Source: Pseudomonadota bacterium
GTDB taxonomy: Bacteria > SAR324 > NAC60-12
Direction: 5' to 3'
Length of the DNA: 33,805 bases
NCBI GenBank assembly: GCA_004213175.1
Contig: SHAT01000021.1
Coordinates: 1-33,805, forward strand
A program made the translations under genes and the position numbers. Below, piece after piece: positions 10,238 to 18,395 of this stretch; the first letter of the stretch is position 1; each line of letters starts with the position of its first letter. The notes under the pieces are model-generated. The model had not been told where the DNA came from and did no database searches. It worked only from the letters and a program-made list of their open reading frames with translations.

Positions 10238-10470
10238 AATTGTACTTTCAAGATGATTTAAGCATTTGATTAAGGTCTGCTTAGTTAGGTCTTTAAACTT
10301 ATTTTTTCAATATACTTCCTACCAAAACCACTCATTTCTGAAACATAAAAAAATACTACAGGCTGTTAAAGATCTAAAAAGCTTTTTTTTGTTAGTGTTA
10401 CTCAGTAGATTAGTTTGCTGAATACTGTTTTGCCTTGAGAATCTTATAAATTTAATAAAACCAAACGGGT

Positions 10471-12279
10471 ATGATACAAAAACTACGTACTTCAATGCTT
10501 GAACAAAAATTGGACATGCTGGTCGTTGTTTCAGCAGACGAACACCTTAATGAATATCTTCCCGTTCAGAATTGCCGGCTAAGGGCTTCAACATCTTACA
10601 GAAGTTCTCAGGGTTTTCGCGGTTCTGCAGGAACAGCAGTATTTTGTGTTGAAGGGCGTCACCAGCTTTTTGTAGATTCGCGCTATCATATACAGGCCGA
10701 GCAGTCATGCGGAGAAAATTTTGAAATTCAGAAGTTGGGGAATGATGGTGTACTTGCCCCTCAAGAATGGATTGCCTCGCATTTAGGAAAAACTTTAATA
10801 GTTGGCGCAGATCCTTATGTGATGAGCCCGAATGAATGGCGACGTTATGAAAATAATGTTAAAAAGGCCGGTCACATTTTGAAACCAACAACTCCCAATT
10901 TGGTAGACACCGTTTGGGATGATCGGCCAAATTCTCTCAAAAATAACATCTATCCGCTTGATATAAAATACACAGGGAAGTCAAGTTCCAGCAAGTTAGA
11001 AGATGTTCGAAAGGAAATAAATGAATCCGGAATGGGGAAACACAGTAAAGCGGATGTTTTGCTGTTAACCATGCTTGACGAAATTGCCTGGTTAACTAAT
11101 TTACGGGGCAGTGATATTGAGCATACTCCAGTTTTTGAGGCTTATGCCGCAATTTTTCAGGAAAGAGCATTGTGTTTTTGTCATCATCCTGATGCTGAAT
11201 TAAGCAAATTCTGTCCTGATTGGGAGTTCCGACCATATGATGAATATAAGGAGTTTGTTGAAAGACTTTCAAAAGATGAAAATGTAAAAATACTGATTGA
11301 TCCTTCAAAAATTACTATGGGTACATATATGGCTTTTTCAAAAGAACAAATTATAGAACAGAAAAGTCCTATCCTTTTAGCAAAAGCACTTAAAAACCCA
11401 GCGGAAATTAACTCCACAAAAAATGCTCATAAGCAGGCTGGAGTCGGAGTTGTAAAAAGTTTTAGACGTTTACAAAAAGCAATTGATTCTGGACAGCCTG
11501 TAACGGAAAAACAATACTCGGACTGGCTTTATGAAGCATATGCGCAAGCCGAGGGTTTTTCTGAGCTTAGTTTCAAAACAATCTCCGGTTCAGGCGCTAA
11601 CGGAGCAATCGTTCATTATGGGACTCCAGACGATTCAAATCCTATGAAGAAAGGAGATCTGTTGCTTGTTGATTCAGGTATCCAATGTGCGGGTGGAACC
11701 ACAGATGCAACCCGCACAGTTATACTAGGAAACCCGAGTGAGAAGCAAAAACGGATTTTCACTTTGGTTTTACAAGCACATATTCGTTTGGCTAGACAGA
11801 TTTTTCCTGAAGGAACTAAGGGATCCTCTCTGGATTCCATTACTCGTTCCGGACTCTGGAATGAAGGTTTGAATTATGGTCACGGAACTGGACATGGTGT
11901 GGGTTCTTTTCTGAATGTACATGAAGGTCCTCAGCGAATCTCCCCTTTTGCATACGATGTTGGCCTGCAGGAAGGGATGGTTCTTTCAAACGAACCCGGA
12001 TATTATGAACACAACTGGGGTGGAATTCGACTTGAGAATCTTTATGTGATCAAAAAATCCAAAGTATTTCCAAAACATTCAGACGGAAAAGGATGGCTTG
12101 CTTTTGAAACTCTAACACTTATTCCATTTGAACGAAGATTAATTGACAGAGATATACTTTCAGTTGATGAACTAAAATGGCTGGATGAATATCACCAACT
12201 TGTTTTTAATGAAATTTCTCCTATGCTGACTAATTCTGAGGATTTAAAGTGGTTAATCTGGGCATGTGGTCTTGTATAG
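10471..12279 (+). CDS. Xaa-Pro aminopeptidase (M24B, three-domain long form)
   Basis: 602 aa; creatinase N-terminal domains; metal-binding LLLVDSGIQCAGGTTDATRTV, NYGHGTGHGVGSFLNVHEGP, LSNEPGYY, GGIRLENL. Confidence 0.93.
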   Translation: MIQKLRTSMLEQKLDMLVVVSADEHLNEYLPVQNCRLRASTSYRSSQGFRGSAGTAVFCVEGRHQLFVDSRYHIQAEQSCGENFEIQKLGNDGVLAPQEWIASHLGKTLIVGADPYVMSPNEWRRYENNVKKAGHILKPTTPNLVDTVWDDRPNSLKNNIYPLDIKYTGKSSSSKLEDVRKEINESGMGKHSKADVLLLTMLDEIAWLTNLRGSDIEHTPVFEAYAAIFQERALCFCHHPDAELSKFCPDWEFRPYDEYKEFVERLSKDENVKILIDPSKITMGTYMAFSKEQIIEQKSPILLAKALKNPAEINSTKNAHKQAGVGVVKSFRRLQKAIDSGQPVTEKQYSDWLYEAYAQAEGFSELSFKTISGSGANGAIVHYGTPDDSNPMKKGDLLLVDSGIQCAGGTTDATRTVILGNPSEKQKRIFTLVLQAHIRLARQIFPEGTKGSSLDSITRSGLWNEGLNYGHGTGHGVGSFLNVHEGPQRISPFAYDVGLQEGMVLSNEPGYYEHNWGGIRLENLYVIKKSKVFPKHSDGKGWLAFETLTLIPFERRLIDRDILSVDELKWLDEYHQLVFNEISPMLTNSEDLKWLIWACGLV

Positions 12280-13140
12280 ATGAAAATCCTGACACCCGCA
12301 AAAATTAATCCACTGCTTTATATTTTGGGTAAACGCGAAGACGGCTTCCATGAGCTATACATGCATATGGTGCCTGTCAATTTATTTGACACATTAAGCT
12401 TCTGCGAAAATAAGAAAAAAGGATTGAATTTCAAAATGAAAGGCGCAAATTTTTCTGTACCTCTCGAAGAAAATATGGTGGTCCGAGCAGTAAGATTATT
12501 CGAAAAGACTGCTGGCGTGACCGTGGATATTGAAATTATCCTGGAAAAAAATATCCCTTCCGGCGCAGGACTTGGAGGGGGCAGTGGAAACGCTGCAGGT
12601 GTTCTTCAGGTATTAAACCATATATTTCGTCCATCTTCCACTCAAATAGGTCTTTTGCCTTCAGAGAAACTTTTTGAACTTGCTCTGGAACTTGGTTCAG
12701 ATGTTCCATTTTTTCTAGCCCCTTCTCCTTGTGAAATCCGTGGACGCGGTGAAGAGATAAATCCTTTGAAGAAATATCCTGAATTAATGCTGGTTATTAT
12801 GAAACCCCATCTTTCAATTTCTACACCTACAGCATACCAAAATTGTCTCGCAGAAAAATGTACCAGCTTTCCGGAAGTTAAAACTTTAGTTGATTTACAA
12901 AATCATTTGAACAATCAGTTTGAAACTTCATTGCTTCCTCAATATCCGGTCTTGTCTGAATTGAAATGTTTACTACTCCAAAATGGTGCATTTGGTGCAT
13001 TAGTCTCAGGTAGCGGCTCAGCCGTATTTGGGATATTTTATAAAAAAAAACTGCAAAAACACGCGTTTAAAAAATTATCATGTCTTCATACGGGAGAAAT
13101 ATATTCTTGCGAAACTTTGACTACACATCGTTATTTTTGA
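12280..13140 (+). CDS. ispE: 4-diphosphocytidyl-2-C-methyl-D-erythritol kinase
   Basis: 286 aa; TPAKINPLLYILGKREDGFHEL, IPSGAGLGGGSGNAAGVL GHMP motif, ELGSDVPFFL, VSGSGSAVFGIF. Start codon directly abuts the upstream TAG. Confidence 0.94.
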   Translation: MKILTPAKINPLLYILGKREDGFHELYMHMVPVNLFDTLSFCENKKKGLNFKMKGANFSVPLEENMVVRAVRLFEKTAGVTVDIEIILEKNIPSGAGLGGGSGNAAGVLQVLNHIFRPSSTQIGLLPSEKLFELALELGSDVPFFLAPSPCEIRGRGEEINPLKKYPELMLVIMKPHLSISTPTAYQNCLAEKCTSFPEVKTLVDLQNHLNNQFETSLLPQYPVLSELKCLLLQNGAFGALVSGSGSAVFGIFYKKKLQKHAFKKLSCLHTGEIYSCETLTTHRYF

Positions 13141-13838
13141 TTCAGCAATGTATAAAATCAACAAATATTTGGTGTCGCTGGTTACTTTTGGTTTCAGCAC
13201 TATTTTTTGTAGGTTGCAGTGCCAAAACACCTGTGTTAAGAGACGGGAGAGAGTACAACAAAAACGGGGTTTGGAAACAGTCCAATTCACGTATAAGTAA
13301 ATACGTTAATGTTTACACTAAAAACAAACATGTTAAAATCTGCTTGGACCGTGCAACTTCAAGAAAATATCTTCATTATATACATCGGGTTTTTTATAAG
13401 TACAAACTGCCCCCTGAGCTTGCACATTTACCAATTCTTGAGTCTTGTTTTGACAGTAAAGCAGACTCAGGACATGCAAGGGGTATGTGGCAGTTCACCA
13501 AATCAACCGCCAAAGATTATGGATTAGAAGTAGATTGGTTATCAGATGATCGGTTGAACTGGCGTAAATCAACCCACTCAGCAGCACGTTACCTTAGAAT
13601 TCTTGGTAAGAAATTTGATAACAACTGGGAATTAGCACTGGCTGGGTATAACGGTGGTCCGAATTATATGGCCCGTCAAATAAAATCTCAAGGCACTCGA
13701 AATTTTTGGAAATTAAAACTGCGGAAAGAAACGCACGAATACGTACCAAAATTTTTGGCAATGATCAAAGTAGCCCGAAGTAGATACCCTGACCTTTTTT
13801 TTCAAGGGTCACCACGAGCATGGGCCAGATCAGGATAA
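13080..13838 (+). CDS. Lytic transglycosylase (SLT/MltD-like) lipoprotein; in-frame TTG at 13137 is a plausible true start
   Basis: PPELAHLPILESCFDSKADSGHARGMWQFTKSTAKDYGL and LALAGYNGGPNYM SLT motifs; lipobox LFFVGC. Start at TTG 13137 would give MIQQCIKSTNIWCRWLLLVSALFFVGC and overlap ispE only at its stop. Confidence 0.88.
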   Translation: MSSYGRNIFLRNFDYTSLFLIQQCIKSTNIWCRWLLLVSALFFVGCSAKTPVLRDGREYNKNGVWKQSNSRISKYVNVYTKNKHVKICLDRATSRKYLHYIHRVFYKYKLPPELAHLPILESCFDSKADSGHARGMWQFTKSTAKDYGLEVDWLSDDRLNWRKSTHSAARYLRILGKKFDNNWELALAGYNGGPNYMARQIKSQGTRNFWKLKLRKETHEYVPKFLAMIKVARSRYPDLFFQGSPRAWARSG

Positions 13839-14024
13839 AATATAAAACTATGAAAAAAGAAGGTTTGATGATGAATCATAGCAATTATTACATAACAAGT
13901 TTTTTTAAATGAAAAAATCAAATCAAATGTCTATGATTTTTTGTAAAAGGTTTGAACCAAAAAATCTGTCATTTCGATGATATAAAGATTTTTTAAAATA
14001 TTAGCAATCAATACAAATAAAGAT

Positions 14025-14040
14025 ATTGTTAACAATTGTT
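14025..14040. promoter_or_regulatory. Overlapping palindromes ATTGTTAACAAT / AACAATTGTT upstream of fliL
   Basis: Perfect 12-bp and 10-bp palindromes about 60 bp before the fliL start; candidate operator only. Confidence 0.25.
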
Positions 14041-14100
14041 TGAATATATAAGATTAGGCAAAAATATTATAAATAATCACAATTTATAAAAGGAGATGCT

Positions 14101-14598
14101 ATGGCAGAAGAAGATGGTGAAGGAGGAGGAGGAGGAGGTAAAAAGAAGATGATCATAATCATCTTGGCGGTTGTGTTGTTGCTAGTTATTGGTGTAGTCC
14201 TTTTTTTACTTATGTCGGGAGAAGAAGAAGAATTGCCAGAAAAAGAGCAACAGGTAACGAACGTAGCGGAACCGCTGGCAGTGCCAATTTTTCTCCCGCT
14301 TGAAAGCTTTGTGGTAAACCTCAAAGACGGACGTCGTTTTTTAAAAACAAGCATTCAACTGATGCTTAGCGAACCCGGAGCTTCTGCGTATTTAACAGTC
14401 CGGTTGGTAGAAGTTAAAGACCTTGTGTTGGCAGAGTTGCAGGAATTATCGGTAGAAGATGTCAAAAAATCTGATGCTAGAGAGGCTCTTAAACAAAGGC
14501 TTATCAGTTCTATCAGTCAGGTTTTTCCCAGCAAACCTGAATGGGAAGATCCTGAACCGATTAAAAAAGTGTTGTTTGAAGAGTTCGTAATACAGTGA
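14101..14598 (+). CDS. fliL: Flagellar basal body-associated protein FliL
   Basis: 165 aa; N-terminal TM IIIILAVVLLLVIGVVLFLL; LPLESFVVNLKDGRRFLKTSIQLML...VKDLVLAELQELSVEDV...LKQRLISSISQVFP...VKKVLFEEFVIQ-type FliL C-terminus; strong SD AAAAGGAGA. Confidence 0.9.
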   Translation: MAEEDGEGGGGGGKKKMIIIILAVVLLLVIGVVLFLLMSGEEEELPEKEQQVTNVAEPLAVPIFLPLESFVVNLKDGRRFLKTSIQLMLSEPGASAYLTVRLVEVKDLVLAELQELSVEDVKKSDAREALKQRLISSISQVFPSKPEWEDPEPIKKVLFEEFVIQ

Positions 14599-14682
14599 AC
14601 TCAGTTATTCGTATGCTGAATCAACAATTTGGATTGTAAAACTCCACTTGTAATTTAAAACATATTTGTCTGCATAAATTTA

Positions 14683-15213
14683 TTGTTTAACAGACGATGG
14701 ACAAAAATGGAAGTAGATCTTCAGGACAATTTCAGTAAGCGAAGCAGTTACAATCCGTTCTACATTTTTGTAAAAAATTTAGGCGCTTTTTTTTTAATGC
14801 TATCAGTTTTATTTTTCTTCAATTCTGTAATGAGAGCGGAAGAAAAACAAATTGGTGAAATCAAAGTCATCCGAGAGGGGCCACCTCCGCTTGAAGAACC
14901 GCAATATTTAGATCTTGGTACTTTTGTTGTAAATATGCCAGGAGATAAATATTTTCTTAAAAGCAGTATCCAATTGGCTTTTGAAAATGGAGCGGCAAAA
15001 GAATGGATGCTTGCAAGAATGCCATTAGTTAGAGATCTTGTGATCACTCACCTCAATTCGATTACTGTTGAGCAATTTGATGATACAAGAAATCGAGCGG
15101 TTATCAAAATTGATTTGCAAAACCGTCTAAACTCACTTTTTCCTAATAAAACAATCTGGGAAGATTCGCTGCCTGTAAGGAGAATACTTTTTCTGGAATT
15201 TTACAGACAGTAA
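14683..15213 (+). CDS. Second FliL-family protein (likely start ATG 14707)
   Basis: LDLGTFVVNMPGDKYFLKSSIQLAFENGAAKEWMLARMPLVRDLVITHLNSITVEQFDD...LNSLFPN...VRRILFLEFYRQ aligns by eye along the FliL above. Confidence 0.85.
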   Translation: MFNRRWTKMEVDLQDNFSKRSSYNPFYIFVKNLGAFFLMLSVLFFFNSVMRAEEKQIGEIKVIREGPPPLEEPQYLDLGTFVVNMPGDKYFLKSSIQLAFENGAAKEWMLARMPLVRDLVITHLNSITVEQFDDTRNRAVIKIDLQNRLNSLFPNKTIWEDSLPVRRILFLEFYRQ

Positions 15214-15353
15214 AGTAAAACAGGTCTGCAGACAAGTGATAAGAACTTTTAGCTAATTATGTAATGATATACAGTGATTTTGGTTGTAGAGTTGTTTTTA
15301 AACTTGTAACCTAGAAGATCAAATTTTAACCATTGAGCTTAAAACATTGACTA

Positions 15354-15815
15354 ATGGCAGAAGAAGAAGAATCTTTCGAAAATTTGGATGACCTGGATTG
15401 GTCAGACGTTGAAAGTGAACTTAAGGCAAACAGAGATCAGATTCTCTCTGAAGTTAAGAGTGACGGAGAATTAGAGAAACAGGAAGCAAAAGAGGGAGAC
15501 AGTTCAAAGGACGCTGGGGATGAAACCGCATCATCTAATTCCCCTGCTGTTTCCGGAGATATGGATATCAATTTCTTGTTTGATGTAAAGCTTTCAATTG
15601 TAGTGGAGGTAGGGCGTGTGGAGATGTTAATCAGTGACCTGTTAGAGTTGGAAGAGGAATCAATTATAGAACTTGACAGCATGGTAGGCCAGCCTCTAGA
15701 CATACGGGCTAATGATTTACTTGTTGCACGGGGAGAAGTAATTGTAGTCAATGAAAAATTTGCGGTACGCTTAACGGATATCATAAGTCCGGATAATCGA
15801 TTTGCAGCACTCTGA
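15354..15815 (+). CDS. fliN: Flagellar motor switch protein FliN
   Basis: 153 aa; FLFDVKLSIVVEVGRVEMLISDLLELEEESIIELDSMVGQPLDIRANDLLVARGEVIVVNEKFAVRLTDIIS is the SpoA/FliN domain. Confidence 0.95.
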   Translation: MAEEEESFENLDDLDWSDVESELKANRDQILSEVKSDGELEKQEAKEGDSSKDAGDETASSNSPAVSGDMDINFLFDVKLSIVVEVGRVEMLISDLLELEEESIIELDSMVGQPLDIRANDLLVARGEVIVVNEKFAVRLTDIISPDNRFAAL

Positions 15816-15824
15816 GAAAAAAAT

Positions 15825-17045
15825 ATGAGTATCGTGAAATCAGCCTGGCTAAAAGCAGGAATTTCGCTGGTATTATGGCCAGGCTTGATTTTATCTGTTG
15901 CCGCATCTGAAGTCCGTACGCTGAAATACATTGAGGTTACATCCCTTGAAAATATCTCGCAGCTTCGTTTAGAGTTTGATGAAGATTTATTAGGAGATCC
16001 GGTAATAAATTTCGAGTCTGGCTCACTGAGCTTGCTCTTTAACTCAGCGAAAATAGATCCTGCCTTACCTTTTCTGACAACTATAAAAAAAGATCCTTTT
16101 ATCAAAGCAATCCGCGCAGTTGAAGCCCCTGATTCTAATATTGTTCATTTAGATATTCTGCCAAATTCTGCTCGTGTGGATTTAGGTCATCCCGAAATAA
16201 ATCATGTCGGGAATAATTTAATGGTGGTAATTCCTGGTAAAATGTTAGCTAATCCAGCTCTTTCTAACACCACATTACTGACAAATGAAATTGGACAAAG
16301 AGTCAAATCAGATTCTTCTTTTCCTTCTACTTTTTCCAAAGGAGAATTAGAAGGGATTGTGTCTGACCAGCCAGGTTTTTCAGCAATACCTTCACAAGAC
16401 TGGGTTGAAACTATAGTATCACTGGTTCTTGCACTTTTTTTCGTTTTGATATTAATTTATTTAATAGCATATATTTATAACCGTTTTTTCAGCGGACGAT
16501 TTTCCTCAATGCAGGGAAAAATAAGTGTTCGTCAAGTTTCAAGCTATCATGTAGGTCCTAAGCAGAAAATAGTAGTATTTGAGATGAGCGGGAGGTTATT
16601 TGCGTGCGGTGTTACACCAACTTCCATTAACCTGATTGCTGAATTAAATGATGAAAAAGATCAGGAGTATTTGCATTCAGCTAAGACTGATGAGGAAACA
16701 AATGAAATAAACATGGATCATATGCAGGCTGATTATTTAAAAACACTGGCACAAAAAAATGGGGGGGGGGGATTTAAGGAAACTCTGAGTGAGACGATGG
16801 AAGCAGATTCCACTTCTATAGAATTAGAAGGCCATAACAATGGAGTGTTTCTAAAAGCAAATTCTATAGGAAATAGAAGTGTCTCAGAGAAAAATGATAA
16901 AAGTTACAGATCTTTGGTTCCCAGTAGATCACATACTTCAAAAACAGCTAATAAATCTGAAAAAATTTTATATGGTAATCAAATGATGCAGGATTTTTCT
17001 AAAAAGCTTTTAGATCGGTTAAAATTCTTAAAGCCCATCAAATAA
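15825..17045 (+). CDS. fliO: Flagellar biosynthesis protein FliO with large N-terminal periplasmic (AMIN-like) domain
   Basis: 406 aa; signal peptide, TM VSLVLALFFVLILIYLIAYIYNRF followed by ISVRQVSSYHVGPKQKIVVFEMSGRLFACGVTPTSINLIAEL; sits between fliN and fliP. Confidence 0.82.
   Translation: MSIVKSAWLKAGISLVLWPGLILSVAASEVRTLKYIEVTSLENISQLRLEFDEDLLGDPVINFESGSLSLLFNSAKIDPALPFLTTIKKDPFIKAIRAVEAPDSNIVHLDILPNSARVDLGHPEINHVGNNLMVVIPGKMLANPALSNTTLLTNEIGQRVKSDSSFPSTFSKGELEGIVSDQPGFSAIPSQDWVETIVSLVLALFFVLILIYLIAYIYNRFFSGRFSSMQGKISVRQVSSYHVGPKQKIVVFEMSGRLFACGVTPTSINLIAELNDEKDQEYLHSAKTDEETNEINMDHMQADYLKTLAQKNGGGGFKETLSETMEADSTSIELEGHNNGVFLKANSIGNRSVSEKNDKSYRSLVPSRSHTSKTANKSEKILYGNQMMQDFSKKLLDRLKFLKPIK
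16761..16771 (+). repeat. G11 homopolymer in fliO, preceded by A7T
   Basis: acAAAAAAATGGGGGGGGGGGatttaagg read directly; in frame as written (KNGGGGFKE). Confidence 0.95.
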
Positions 17046-17050
17046 GATAC

Positions 17051-17902
17051 ATGCCTCATTCATCATTGAAAATTAAAGAGGAAACAAGTAAAAAAATCAA
17101 CAAAAATAGCTTCTCAATCTTTTTGCAATCAATTTCTCGCTTTTACGGGTTAAATTTGATGCTTCGTAGTATTTTCTTACTATCAATTTTGTGTATCGGT
17201 ATTCCTCTTTATGCACAATCGCCAATTCCTGGAATCAATATTTCCATTGATTCAGCAAGCTCACCACAGCAGGTATCGACAACTTTACAGATCGTATTTC
17301 TTCTGACAGTCCTGACAATGGCTCCGGCCATCTTAATCATGACAACATCATTTACACGTTTTGTTATTGTATTGTCATTTTTGCGTCAAGCTATCGGCAC
17401 ACCAACGGCGCCGTCAAACCAAATAGTAATTGGACTGGCGTTATTTCTATCTCTTTTTGTAATGATGCCTGTCTGGGAAGAAGTAAATACAACAGCACTC
17501 GACCCTTATTTAGAGGAGGCAATTTCCCAGGAGGAATTTATGAGTCGCGCGGCTTTGCCTATCAAACGATTCATGGGAAACTTTACCCGAGAAAAAGACC
17601 TGGCTTTGTTTATTCGTATTGCCAAAATAGAGCGTCCAAAAAACATTGATGAGGTCCCAATCTGGGTTATGATTCCTGCTTTTGTAATAAGTGAACTGAA
17701 AGCTGCATTTCAAATCGGATTTTTGTTATATGTTCCGTTTCTTGTAATTGATATGGTTGTTGCATCAATCCTGATGGCCATGGGTATGATGATGATGCCG
17801 CCGGTAATGATTTCATTACCATTTAAACTGATGCTATTTGTTCTGGTCGACGGTTGGCACTTGATCCTTGGCTCAATGGTCAAAAGTTTTGTAGATTTGT
17901 AA
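17051..17902 (+). CDS. fliP: Flagellar type III export protein FliP (signal peptide start possibly at 17159)
   Basis: LTMAPAILIMTTSFTRFVIVLSFLRQAIGTPTAPSNQIVIGLALFLSLFVMMP and C-terminal ASILMAMGMMMMPPVMISLPFKLMLFVLVDGWHLILGSMVKSF. Confidence 0.97.
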   Translation: MPHSSLKIKEETSKKINKNSFSIFLQSISRFYGLNLMLRSIFLLSILCIGIPLYAQSPIPGINISIDSASSPQQVSTTLQIVFLLTVLTMAPAILIMTTSFTRFVIVLSFLRQAIGTPTAPSNQIVIGLALFLSLFVMMPVWEEVNTTALDPYLEEAISQEEFMSRAALPIKRFMGNFTREKDLALFIRIAKIERPKNIDEVPIWVMIPAFVISELKAAFQIGFLLYVPFLVIDMVVASILMAMGMMMMPPVMISLPFKLMLFVLVDGWHLILGSMVKSFVDL

Positions 17903-17933
17903 CTCTTATTAATCCTTAATTTTTTGTTAAATT

Positions 17934-18206
17934 ATGACAGAAGCACTTGTTGTATCAATAATGATCGAAGCTATGCGAATGGCCACCCTGCTTTCAGCTC
18001 CTATGTTAATTGGTGCACTTGTTGTAGGCTTATTAGTATCAATTTTCCAAGCGGTGACGCAGATTCAGGAGCAAACATTGGCCATTATACCAAAAATGGG
18101 GGCAATGATAGCTGTTTTAGCAATCCTTTTTCCGTGGTTCCTCTCACAAGCAACAACCTACATGTCTGGTATTTTCACCAATATACCACGTTATATCGGT
18201 GGATAA
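17934..18206 (+). CDS. fliQ: Flagellar type III export protein FliQ
   Basis: 90 aa; MTEALVVSIMIEAMRMATLLSAPMLIGALVVGLLVSIFQAVTQIQEQTLAIIPKMGAM. Confidence 0.97.
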   Translation: MTEALVVSIMIEAMRMATLLSAPMLIGALVVGLLVSIFQAVTQIQEQTLAIIPKMGAMIAVLAILFPWFLSQATTYMSGIFTNIPRYIGG

Positions 18207-18395
18207 AAACAATAGAGATACCTGCTCTAAATTCTATAAAAATCCACATTATTTATATCAAGTAATTTCTGGCTAGACCATACTGTTCCGATGTTGGATA
18301 ATGTTTCTCATACTATTGAACAATTACAAAACAGCTGTAATTATATTAATACTAATCCAAATTATCATTAATTTCACAAAGAAAATAAACATACT

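Noticed and set aside
14119-14139. GGA trinucleotide run near the start of fliL
   Set aside because: In-frame Gly codons; length changes would not shift frame, so not a phase switch. Minor low-complexity feature only.
14787-14796. T-run in the second fliL and A9 runs near 13042 (ispE) and 26259 (TPR protein)
   Set aside because: Homopolymer A/T runs of this length are expected in an AT-rich genome; not reported as contingency tracts, unlike G11.
15437-16105. 222-aa minus-strand ORF
   Set aside because: Antisense to fliN/fliO, which have clear family motifs; Ser/Thr-rich composition typical of an antisense frame.
17858-17880. TGGCACTTGATCCTTGG, possible sigma-54 promoter in fliP
   Set aside because: -24 element present but the -12 TTGC is not at correct spacing, and it is inside coding sequence.
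17924-18265. 113-aa plus-strand ORF
   Set aside because: Out-of-frame over fliQ; fliQ is unambiguous.
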